Source: a bacterium HR12 (GTDB lineage Bacteria; Actinomycetota; UBA4738; HRBIN12). From it: 7,264 nt of DNA. Location: NCBI GenBank assembly GCA_002898915.1, contig BEHO01000051.1, forward strand, positions 1 through 7,264, given 5' to 3'. Below, one piece after another: positions 1-5,867 of the stretch. Within the stretch, counting starts at the first letter, position 1; every line of letters begins with the position of its first letter. The notes under the pieces are model-generated. The model was not told the origin of the DNA, ran no database searches, and saw only the letters and a list, made by a program, of their open reading frames with translations. A program made the translations under genes and the position numbers.

Positions 1-28
1 CCTTCGTGGTCGGATTCCCGTCAAGGTA

Positions 29-42
29 GTTCGGTAACGAAC
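29..42. repeat. Short inverted repeat GTTCG-GTAA-CGAAC
   Basis: Perfect 5-bp arms separated by GTAA. As RNA this would be a small stem capped by a GNRA-type (GUAA) tetraloop; as DNA it would be a dyad that could bind a dimeric regulator. It lies about 55 bp upstream of the polA start. The arms are in the opposite order to the actinobacterial/Bacillus LexA box (CGAAC-N4-GTTCG), so it is not an SOS box. A 5-bp stem can easily arise by chance. Confidence 0.35.
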
Positions 43-83
43 GATATCCCCGGGGGCCGACCGGCGTGCCGTGGGGTCTGGGG

Positions 84-89
84 TAGCAT
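84..89 (+). promoter_or_regulatory. Probable -10 box of polA (leaderless type)
   Basis: TAGCAT fits the actinobacterial TANNNT -10 consensus. It ends exactly 7 bases before the GTG start at 97, so transcription would begin at or next to the start codon. No Shine-Dalgarno sequence precedes this GTG, which agrees with a leaderless mRNA. No good -35 hexamer sits at 16-18 bp; the closest, CCGACC at 57-62, is too far away. The HAD gene at 4798 shows the same geometry. Confidence 0.55.
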
Positions 90-96
90 CGGGCCG

Positions 97-2736
97 GTGA
101 GCGAGGTCCCGGACCGGAGCGCGAAGCGGCTGTTCCTGCTCGACGGGCACAGCCTGTCCTACCGCGCCTTCTTCGCCCTGCCGACGACCCTCGCCACGAG
201 CAGCGGGCAGGTCACGAACGCCGTCTACGGGTTCACCTCGATGCTGATCAAGCTCCTCGCCGAGGAGCGTCCCGACCTGATCGCGGTCGCCTTCGACGTC
301 GGCGCCCCGACCGTCCGACTGGAGCGCTACGCCGGGTACAAGGCGGGACGTCCGGAGGCCCCCGACGAGTTCCGCCAGCAGCTCGGGCTCATCGTGGAGG
401 TCCTGGAGACGCTGCGGATCCCCGTCCTCGGCATCGAGGGGCACGAGGCGGACGACGTGATCGCGACGCTCGCCGTGCGGGCGGCCGAGCGCGGCATGGA
501 GGCGGTGATCGTGACCGCCGACCGAGACTTCTTCCAGCTCGTCCGGCCGGGCATCACGGTGCTCTTCAACGTCAAGGGGATCTCGGACATCCGGCGCTAC
601 GACGAGGCGGCGGTGCGCGAGCGCTTCGGCCTTCCCCCCGACCGGTACCTGGACTACGTGGCGCTCAAGGGGGACCCCTCGGACAACATCCCGGGCGTCC
701 CGGGGGTGGGGGAGAAGACGGCGGCCCGACTCGTGCAGGAGTTCGGCTCGATCGAGGAGCTCCTGGCGCGGACCCACGAGCTCAAGGGCAAGCTGCGCGA
801 GCAGATCGAGGGGGCCCGCGAGCGGTTGCTCCTGAACAAGGACCTGGCGCGCCTCCACACGGAGCTCGAGCTCCCCGTGGAGCCCGAGGACTGCGTGATG
901 GGCGAGTGGGATCCCGAGGCCGTCCGGCGCCTGTTCACGGCCCTCGAGTTCCGGAGCCTCCTCGAGCGCCTCCAGGAGCTGGATCGCGCGGGCAAGCCGG
1001 TCGTGGAGACGACCGAGCTGGATCTCCGGGAGACGACCGCCGCGGAGCTGGCTCGGTCGCTCGACGCCGACGCGCCGAAGGCGCTCCGGCTCGAGCTCGA
1101 GGGGCGGACCGTGCGCGGGGCGGCGGTCTCGAGCGGCGGGGCCCAGGCGGCGTACGCCCCGCTCCGCTCCCTGGACGAGCTCGGCGACGCCCTCGCCTGG
1201 TCGGCGCCGAAGTGGCTCCACGACGCGAAGGAGGGCGAGACGGCCATCCTCGCCGCCGGCGGCGCGCTCGGCGGCGTGACCTTCGACACGATGCTCGCCG
1301 CCTACCTGCTGGATCCCGCGGCGGGGCGGTACGAGCTGCGGACGCTGGGGGAGCGCTACCTCGGCGCCGATCTCCTCGCCGGGGTGGAGGAGGCCGAGGG
1401 CCAGCTGTTCGGCGGATCCTGGCGCGTGGTGGCCGCCGAGGCCGCCGCCATCGCGCTCCTCGCGCCGGTCATGGCGGAGCGGCTCGAGGCGGCGGGGCTG
1501 CGCCGGCTGCTGGAGGAGGTGGAGCTCCCCCTCTCCTCGGTCCTCGCCCGCATGCAGGCGCGGGGGATCGCCCTGGACGTGGCGTACCTGCGCGCGATGG
1601 GTGAGGAGGTCCGCGCGCAGATGGAGCAGCTCCGGGCCGAGATCTACCGGCTGGCCGGCGAGGAGTTCAACCTGAACTCCCCGCCCCAGCTGCGCCAGGT
1701 CCTCTACGAGAAGCTCGGGCTCTCCCCCGGCAAGCGGACCCCGAAGGGGCAGCTCTCGACCGACGCGAGCGTGCTCGAGCGCCTCCGCGACCGACACCCC
1801 ATCGTCGCCGCGATCCTCGCCTGGCGGGAGCTCGACAAGCTCCACTCCACGTACCTCGAGGCCCTTCCCCGGCAGGTCGACCCCGTCGACGGGCGGGTCC
1901 ACACGACCTTCAACCAGACCGGGGCGGCGACGGGTCGGCTCTCCTCCGCCAACCCCAACCTCCAGAACATCCCGGCCCGGACGGAGCTCGGGCGCCGGAT
2001 CCGCCGGGCCTTCGTGCCCGGCTCGCCGGACCAGGTGCTGCTCGTCGCGGACTACTCCCAGATCGAGCTGCGGATCCTGGCGCACCTCGCGCGGGACGAG
2101 GGGCTGCGGGCGGCCTTCGAGTCGGGGCAGGACATCCACGCCGCGACCGCGGCGGCGGTCTACGGCCTGCCCCTGGACCAGGTCGACCCCCAGACGCGGA
2201 ACCGGGCCAAGGCCGTGAACTACGGGCTCGCGTACGGGATGAACGCCTACGGCCTGGCCTCGCGCCTGGAGATCACGCCCGACGAGGCCCAGGCCTTCAT
2301 CGACGCCTACTTCGCCTCCTTCCCTCGGATCAAGGAGTACCTGGACCGGCAGGTCGCGAAGGCCACGGCCGACGGCTTCACTGAGACCCTGCTCGGACGG
2401 CGGCGGTACATCCCCGAGCTCCAGTCCTCCAACCCCCGGGTGCGCGAGATGGGTCGGCGCATGGCGCTGAACGCCCCGATCCAGGGCAGCGCGGCCGACG
2501 TGTTCAAGCTCGGGATGCTGCGGGTGGACCGGGCCCTGCGGGGCTCGGACCTGGATTGCCACATGTTGCTCACCGTCCACGACGAGCTCGTCTTCGAGGT
2601 CGAGGCGGCCCGGGTGGAGGAGGCCGCGGCCCTCGTGAAGGCCGAGATGGAGGCGGCCTACGAGCTCTCGGTGCCGCTCCGGGCCGACGTGGGTTGGGGG
2701 CCGAACTGGGCCGAGGCCGCCCCCGAGGGCCACTGA
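97..2736 (+). CDS. polA: DNA polymerase I
   Basis: Family A DNA polymerase (879 aa) that fills repair gaps and removes RNA primers from Okazaki fragments. Residues about 10-300 are the 5'-nuclease: DGHSLSYRAFFAL at 16-28, EADD at 117-120, D142 and D144 in TADRDFF, and the helix-hairpin-helix segment GDPSDNIPGVPGVGEKTA at 192-209. Residues about 305-475 are the 3'-5' exonuclease fold, apparently inactive: by eye against E. coli, the metal ligands corresponding to D424 and D501 are G380 and A449, and Y497 is V445. The polymerase domain follows: motif A DYSQIELR at 652-659 (D652), fingers helix R701-K705-Y709, motif C VHDE at 827-830 (D829). Polymerase and 5'-nuclease catalytic residues are intact. 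The GTG start is chosen because the 5'-nuclease core begins about 10 residues in and a -10 box lies 7 bases upstream. Length is normal for actinobacterial Pol I. The gene is probably monocistronic, since rpsA has its own promoter. Confidence 0.98.
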   Translation: MSEVPDRSAKRLFLLDGHSLSYRAFFALPTTLATSSGQVTNAVYGFTSMLIKLLAEERPDLIAVAFDVGAPTVRLERYAGYKAGRPEAPDEFRQQLGLIVEVLETLRIPVLGIEGHEADDVIATLAVRAAERGMEAVIVTADRDFFQLVRPGITVLFNVKGISDIRRYDEAAVRERFGLPPDRYLDYVALKGDPSDNIPGVPGVGEKTAARLVQEFGSIEELLARTHELKGKLREQIEGARERLLLNKDLARLHTELELPVEPEDCVMGEWDPEAVRRLFTALEFRSLLERLQELDRAGKPVVETTELDLRETTAAELARSLDADAPKALRLELEGRTVRGAAVSSGGAQAAYAPLRSLDELGDALAWSAPKWLHDAKEGETAILAAGGALGGVTFDTMLAAYLLDPAAGRYELRTLGERYLGADLLAGVEEAEGQLFGGSWRVVAAEAAAIALLAPVMAERLEAAGLRRLLEEVELPLSSVLARMQARGIALDVAYLRAMGEEVRAQMEQLRAEIYRLAGEEFNLNSPPQLRQVLYEKLGLSPGKRTPKGQLSTDASVLERLRDRHPIVAAILAWRELDKLHSTYLEALPRQVDPVDGRVHTTFNQTGAATGRLSSANPNLQNIPARTELGRRIRRAFVPGSPDQVLLVADYSQIELRILAHLARDEGLRAAFESGQDIHAATAAAVYGLPLDQVDPQTRNRAKAVNYGLAYGMNAYGLASRLEITPDEAQAFIDAYFASFPRIKEYLDRQVAKATADGFTETLLGRRRYIPELQSSNPRVREMGRRMALNAPIQGSAADVFKLGMLRVDRALRGSDLDCHMLLTVHDELVFEVEAARVEEAAALVKAEMEAAYELSVPLRADVGWGPNWAEAAPEGH

Positions 2737-2740
2737 CCCG

Positions 2741-2770
2741 TTGACGGGGTTTCCCTGGCGCCACTACCAT
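2741..2770 (+). promoter_or_regulatory. Probable rpsA promoter
   Basis: TTGACG (2741-2746) and TACCAT (2765-2770) are separated by 18 bp and match sigma-70 type -35 and actinobacterial TANNNT -10 boxes. This is the best promoter in the window. It starts four bases after the polA stop codon. The predicted start of transcription is near 2777, giving a leader of about 70 nt before rpsA. Its -10 region TACCATCGG resembles the TAGCATCGG upstream of polA. Confidence 0.65.
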
Positions 2771-2846
2771 CGGCTCCGCCGCGCGGCGCGCCACACCACC
2801 TCGGCCACTCCCACCTGCCGCGGGTGGGCGCCCGCAGCAGGAGGAG
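2771..2846 (+). promoter_or_regulatory. Structured 5' leader of rpsA with ribosome binding site
   Basis: The leader holds a hairpin at 2810-2828: CCCACC pairs with GGTGGG, and the stem can extend inward by a U-G and a G-C pair to a CCG triloop. Upstream lie the overlapping palindromes CCGCGCGG (2779-2786) and GGCGCGCC (2785-2792). The Shine-Dalgarno AGGAGG is at 2839-2844, only two bases from the ATG at 2847, closer than usual. No other ATG or GTG near the beginning of the reading frame would give better spacing, so the ATG is retained. S1 represses its own translation in E. coli; whether this leader does the same is inference. Confidence 0.45.
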
Positions 2847-4160
2847 ATGGTTCCGATCGACGAGACGACGACGACCACGGCAGCACCGGAGCGGGATCTG
2901 ACCCCGGAGGAGCTGATCGAGGCCATCGAGGCCTCGCTCCGCGACTTCAAGGAAGGGGACATCGTCGAGGGCACGGTCGTGAAGATCGACCGCGACGAGG
3001 TCCTGCTCGACATCGGCTACAAGTCCGAGGGTGTCATCCCGGCCAAGGAGCTCTCGATCCGTCACGACGTGGACCCCCACGAGGTCGTCCAGGTCGGCGA
3101 CCGGATCGAGGCCCTCGTCCTCCAGAAGGAGGACAAGGAGGGCCGCCTGATCCTCTCGAAGAAGCGCGCGCAGTACGAGCGCGCCTGGGGCCGGATCGAG
3201 GAGGTCATGCAGGCCGGCGGGACGATCAAGGGCCCGGTCATCGAGGTGGTGAAGGGCGGGTTGATCCTCGACATCGGCCTGCGCGGGTTCCTCCCGGCCT
3301 CCCTCGTGGACCTGCGCCGCGTCCGTGACCTCCAGCCGTTCGTGGGCCAGGAGCTCGAGTGCAAGATCATCGAGCTCGACCGCAACCGGAACAACGTGGT
3401 GCTCTCGCGCCGGGCGTTCCTCGAGGAGTCCCAGAGCGAGGGCCGCAAGCGGTTCCTCGAGTCGCTCCGCAAGGGCGAGCGGCGGAAGGGCACCGTGTCC
3501 TCCATCGTGAACTTCGGGGCCTTCGTGGACCTCGGCGGTGTGGACGGGCTCGTTCACGTCTCCGAGCTCTCCTGGAAGCACGTCGACCACCCGAGCGAGG
3601 TCGTCCAGGTCGGTCAGGAGGTCGAGGTCGAGGTGCTCGACGTCGACCTGGAGCGGGAGCGGGTCTCCCTCAGCCTGAAGGCCACCCAGGAGGACCCCTG
3701 GAAGGAGTTCGAGCGGAAGTACGCGGCCGGCGAGATCATCGAGGGCCAGGTCACGAAGCTCGTGCCGTTCGGCGCCTTCGTCCGCGTGGCGCCGGGGATC
3801 GAGGGGCTCGTCCACATCTCCGAGCTCTCCGACCAGCACGTGGACTCGCCGGAGTCGGTCCTCTCCGTGGGCGACCAGGTGCGGGTGAAGGTGATCGAGG
3901 TGGACGTCCCGCGTCGGCGGGTCAGCCTCTCCATGCGCCAGGTGGGTGCGGCGATGCCGAGCCCGTCCCGGGAGATCGTGGAGGAGGAGCCGACCCGCTC
4001 CGAGGAGGCCGAGGTCGGGGCGGAGCCCGCGGCGGCCGAGGTGACCGAGGCGCCCGCGACCGAGCCGGCGCCCCCCGCCGGGGCCGCCGAGGAGGAAGAG
4101 GAGATCTCCCTCGAGGCCATCCTCGAGGACCTCAAGCGGCGCGAGGGTCGGGCGGACTGA
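2847..4160 (+). CDS. rpsA: 30S ribosomal protein S1
   Basis: S1 binds mRNA on the small ribosomal subunit and helps recruit and unfold it at initiation. The protein is 437 aa and has four S1 (OB-fold) repeats at about 36-105, 123-188, 208-277 and 295-364. Repeats 3 and 4 are the most canonical, with VNFGAFVDLGGVDGLVHVSELS and PFGAFV...EGLVHISELS cores. Four repeats is the actinobacterial form, against six in E. coli. Residues about 370-437 are a low-complexity Glu/Ala/Pro tail ending in a short charged helix (EAILEDLKRREG). Repeats 1 and 3 share an identical 17-bp stretch (3081-3097 and 3597-3613), consistent with internal duplication or purely with codon bias. The gene has its own promoter and leader and is followed after one base by coaE, so the two are probably co-transcribed and translationally coupled. 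Confidence 0.98.
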   Translation: MVPIDETTTTTAAPERDLTPEELIEAIEASLRDFKEGDIVEGTVVKIDRDEVLLDIGYKSEGVIPAKELSIRHDVDPHEVVQVGDRIEALVLQKEDKEGRLILSKKRAQYERAWGRIEEVMQAGGTIKGPVIEVVKGGLILDIGLRGFLPASLVDLRRVRDLQPFVGQELECKIIELDRNRNNVVLSRRAFLEESQSEGRKRFLESLRKGERRKGTVSSIVNFGAFVDLGGVDGLVHVSELSWKHVDHPSEVVQVGQEVEVEVLDVDLERERVSLSLKATQEDPWKEFERKYAAGEIIEGQVTKLVPFGAFVRVAPGIEGLVHISELSDQHVDSPESVLSVGDQVRVKVIEVDVPRRRVSLSMRQVGAAMPSPSREIVEEEPTRSEEAEVGAEPAAAEVTEAPATEPAPPAGAAEEEEEISLEAILEDLKRREGRAD

Positions 4161-4161
4161 C

Positions 4162-4770
4162 GTGCTCCTCGTCGGGCTGACCGGCGGGATCGGGTCGGGC
4201 AAGACCACCGTCGCCCGGATGCTCGAGCGACGCGGGGCGGTGGTCTTCGACGCGGACGTGCTCGCCCGGAAGGCCGTCGAGCCCGGCACGCCGGGGTTCA
4301 ACGCGGTGGTGGAGCGGTTCGGCGCGTCGGTGCTCGCGCCCGGCGGCGACCTCGACCGCGAGGCCCTGGCGAGCATCGTCTTCGCCGACCCGGCCGCCCG
4401 TCGCGACCTGGAGGCCATCGTGCACCCCGAGGTCCGTCGCATGTTCTCCGAGGCGTGCGAGGCCTACCGCGACACGGACGCCGTCGTCGTCTTCAGCGCG
4501 CCGCTCCTGGTCGAGACCGGGATGCACTCCGCCTTCGACGTGCTCATCGTGGTCGCGGCCACCGAACGCACCCAGATCGAGCGCCTGATGCGGGGTCGGG
4601 GGATGTCCGAGGAGCAGATCCGGGCCCGGATCGCCGCCCAGGCCCCGCTGGAGGAGAAGGCGGCGGTGGCGGACATCCTGATCGACAACGAGGGGACGCT
4701 CGAGGAGCTCGAGGCCCAGGTCGACCGGGTCTGGGCCGATCTCCGGGCGAGGGCCGCGGCGACGGTCTGA
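4162..4770 (+). CDS. coaE: Dephospho-CoA kinase
   Basis: Catalyses the last step of coenzyme A synthesis: ATP-dependent phosphorylation of the 3'-OH of dephospho-CoA, in the cytoplasm. The 202-aa protein opens with the Walker A loop GGIGSGKT at 8-15. It also has the FDAD motif (D30, D32), the IVHPEV segment at 86-91, and the conserved RIAAQAPLEEK stretch from R156 followed by ADILIDN at 170-176. This is the single-domain form; the extra C-terminal GrpB/UPF0157-like domain of the mycobacterial enzyme is absent. The GTG start lies one base after the rpsA stop codon and has no good Shine-Dalgarno sequence at normal spacing (GAGGGT at 4143-4148 is too far upstream). Translation is therefore probably coupled to rpsA. 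The rpsA-coaE pairing is conserved in Actinomycetota. Confidence 0.97.
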   Translation: MLLVGLTGGIGSGKTTVARMLERRGAVVFDADVLARKAVEPGTPGFNAVVERFGASVLAPGGDLDREALASIVFADPAARRDLEAIVHPEVRRMFSEACEAYRDTDAVVVFSAPLLVETGMHSAFDVLIVVAATERTQIERLMRGRGMSEEQIRARIAAQAPLEEKAAVADILIDNEGTLEELEAQVDRVWADLRARAAATV

Positions 4771-4772
4771 GG

Positions 4773-4784
4773 GCCGCCGGCGGC
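4773..4784. repeat. 12-bp perfect GC palindrome next to the HAD promoter
   Basis: GCCGCCGGCGGC is perfectly self-complementary. It starts three bases after the coaE stop codon and ends directly against the TATCCT -10 candidate. It could be an operator covering the promoter spacer or a weak hairpin (4-bp stem, 4-nt loop) ending coaE transcription. It lacks a T tract. GC-only palindromes of this length are expected a few times by chance in several kb of DNA this GC-rich. Confidence 0.3.
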
Positions 4785-4790
4785 TATCCT
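4785..4790 (+). promoter_or_regulatory. Probable -10 box of the HAD operon (leaderless type)
   Basis: TATCCT matches TANNNT and ends exactly 7 bases before the GTG start at 4798, the same distance as the polA -10 box. No Shine-Dalgarno sequence lies in the 27-bp gap after coaE, as expected for a leaderless transcript. The -35 side is weak; GACGGT at 4761-4766 would give an 18-bp spacer. Confidence 0.5.
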
Positions 4791-4797
4791 GCCTGGC

Positions 4798-5499
4798 GTG
4801 CGGACCGTCGCCGTCTTCTTCGACGCCGGAGAGACCCTCCTGCGCCCGTACCCGAGCTTCCCGGAGCTCCTGGCGCGAGCCCTGCGGGAGGCGGGGCACC
4901 CGGTGGACCCGGAGGAGGTCCGGGCTCGCTCGCACCTGGTCCTCGACCGGTTCCGGGAGGCCGCGGACGCGGGGGAGCTCTGGACCACGTCGCCCGAGCG
5001 CTCCCGAGCGTTCTGGCACGGCGTCTACCGGTCCTTCCTGACCGAGCTCGGGATCCGGCCCGGGGACGGGCTCGTCGACCGGATCTACGGGACCTTCACC
5101 GACCTCGGCAACTACCGGCTGTTCGAGGACGTGCCGCCGGTCCTGGAGCGGTTGCGGTCGGCGGGCCTGGCGCTCGGGGTCATCTCGAACTTCGAGGACT
5201 GGCTGGAGCGGTTGCTCGAGCGCCTCGGCGTCCTGTCCTGCTTCCCGGTCCGGGTGATCTCGGGCGTGGAGGGGATCGAGAAGCCGGACCCCCGGATCTT
5301 CCGGCTGGCCGCGGCGCGCGCGGGCGTGGCCCTGGAGGCCTCGGTGTACGTGGGGGACCACCCCGAGCTCGACATCGCGCCGTCGGCGGCCGTGGGCATG
5401 CGGCCGGTCCTCATCGACCGGCGCGGCCGGTACCCGGGGTTCGCGGACGCCCCCCGCATCACGTCGATGGCGGAGCTTCCCGGGGTGATCGGGCTGTGA
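4798..5499 (+). CDS. HAD-superfamily hydrolase
   Basis: A 233-aa cytoplasmic protein with the haloacid dehalogenase-like fold. Motif I is FFDAGET at 7-13, with nucleophile D9. Motif II is S130 in GVISNFEDW, motif III is K162 in EKPDPRIF, and motif IV is VGDHPELD with D187 and D192. A helical cap domain lies between motifs I and II (about 20-108), the position of C1 caps. The second Asp of the phosphatase DxD motif, which acts as acid/base, is Gly here (D9-A-G11), and a Glu follows. Many phosphatases keep that Asp; dehalogenases, phosphonatases and HDHD3-like proteins do not. The substrate is therefore unknown, and a plain phosphatase assignment is unsafe. It heads a three-gene operon and overlaps the DUF2203 gene by 4 bp. 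The GTG start fits the beginning of the fold and the promoter 7 bases upstream. Confidence 0.92.
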   Translation: MRTVAVFFDAGETLLRPYPSFPELLARALREAGHPVDPEEVRARSHLVLDRFREAADAGELWTTSPERSRAFWHGVYRSFLTELGIRPGDGLVDRIYGTFTDLGNYRLFEDVPPVLERLRSAGLALGVISNFEDWLERLLERLGVLSCFPVRVISGVEGIEKPDPRIFRLAAARAGVALEASVYVGDHPELDIAPSAAVGMRPVLIDRRGRYPGFADAPRITSMAELPGVIGL

Positions 5500-5867
5500 G
5501 CGAGCGGCGCTTCACGCCGGCCGAGGCCGACGCCCTCCTGCCCGAGCTCCGGGTTCGCCTGGGCCGGATCCGGGAGGCCCGCCGTCGCCTCATCGCGTCC
5601 GCCCGCGTCGTGCGGGAGCGGGTGATCGCCGACCCCGGCGGGGTGGCGGCCGACCCGGGTCACTTCGAGGCGGCCGAGACGCTCCGGGCCGAGCTCGCGC
5701 ACCTCGCCGACCTCGGGGTCGTCCTGCGGGATCCCGACGCGGGCCTGGTGGACTTCCCCGGGGAGGTCGAGGGCCGCCGGGTGTGGCTCTGCTGGCGGGA
5801 GGGGGAGGAGCGGGTCGCCCACTACCACGAGCTCGACGCGGGGTTCGCGGGCAGGAGGCGGCTGTGA
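5496..5867 (+). CDS. DUF2203 family protein
   Basis: A 123-aa protein of unknown function, assigned to DUF2203 from memory of the family pattern. It begins RFTPAEADALLPEL at 5-18, followed by a charged helical segment (about 14-75) that could form a helical hairpin. The conserved C-terminal block is DLGVVLRDPDAGLVDFPGE (72-90), VWLCW (96-100) and YHELDAGFAGR (110-120). There is no signal peptide or membrane segment. The GTG start overlaps the HAD stop codon (GTGA). CGGGGTGATC at 5481-5490 matches the anti-Shine-Dalgarno complement at 8 of 10 positions, 5 bases before the start, which supports this start. A longer reading frame in the same phase runs back through the HAD gene as a shadow, so the true start has to be taken here. 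Tight coupling on both sides suggests a common task with the two enzymes. Confidence 0.9.
   Translation: MSERRFTPAEADALLPELRVRLGRIREARRRLIASARVVRERVIADPGGVAADPGHFEAAETLRAELAHLADLGVVLRDPDAGLVDFPGEVEGRRVWLCWREGEERVAHYHELDAGFAGRRRL
5853..5858 (+). promoter_or_regulatory. Ribosome binding site fixing the dehydrogenase start
   Basis: A perfect AGGAGG lies inside the end of the DUF2203 gene, five bases before the GTG at 5864. It decides the start: the same frame is open further upstream to a possible ATG at 5783, but the resulting 27-residue extension is Gly/Arg/Pro-rich antisense-frame-like sequence unlike the family. Confidence 0.75.

Larger units (their letters stand above)
1..96. other. Intergenic region upstream of polA
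   Basis: No gene is supported here. It holds the short dyad at 29-42, a CCCCGGGG palindrome at 48-55 and the polA -10 candidate at 84-89. On the minus strand there is a TTGACG (24 down to 19), the same hexamer used as the rpsA -35 box. If it served a divergent gene, its -10 box would lie just off the left edge of the window, so this cannot be judged. Confidence 0.6.

Noticed and set aside
29..42. LexA/SOS box upstream of polA
   Set aside because: The dyad has the arms reversed (GTTCG-N4-CGAAC instead of CGAAC-N4-GTTCG), so it does not match the LexA consensus.
906..1604. Plus-strand overlapping frame of 232 codons inside polA
   Set aside because: Gly/Arg/Ala-rich frame-shifted reading of the exonuclease region of polA; no start signals and no domain.
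2737..2765. Intrinsic terminator after polA
   Set aside because: Only a minor GGGGTTTCCC symmetry is present, with no real stem or T tract; the stretch is better explained as the rpsA promoter.
2658..4442. Long minus-strand open frame (594 codons) across rpsA and the start of coaE
   Set aside because: It lies opposite a certain rpsA gene; its Leu/Asp/His/Arg-rich composition is what reverse-complemented GC-rich S1 codons produce, and no domain is recognisable.
4132..5361. Minus-strand open frame of 409 codons over coaE and the HAD gene
   Set aside because: Low-complexity Arg/Pro/Gly/Asp composition, no fold recognisable, fully overlapping two genes with clear catalytic motifs.
5783..5863. 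Upstream ATG at 5783 as the dehydrogenase start
   Set aside because: It would add 27 low-complexity residues overlapping the conserved end of DUF2203; the GTG at 5864 has an ideal AGGAGG and a GTGA junction.
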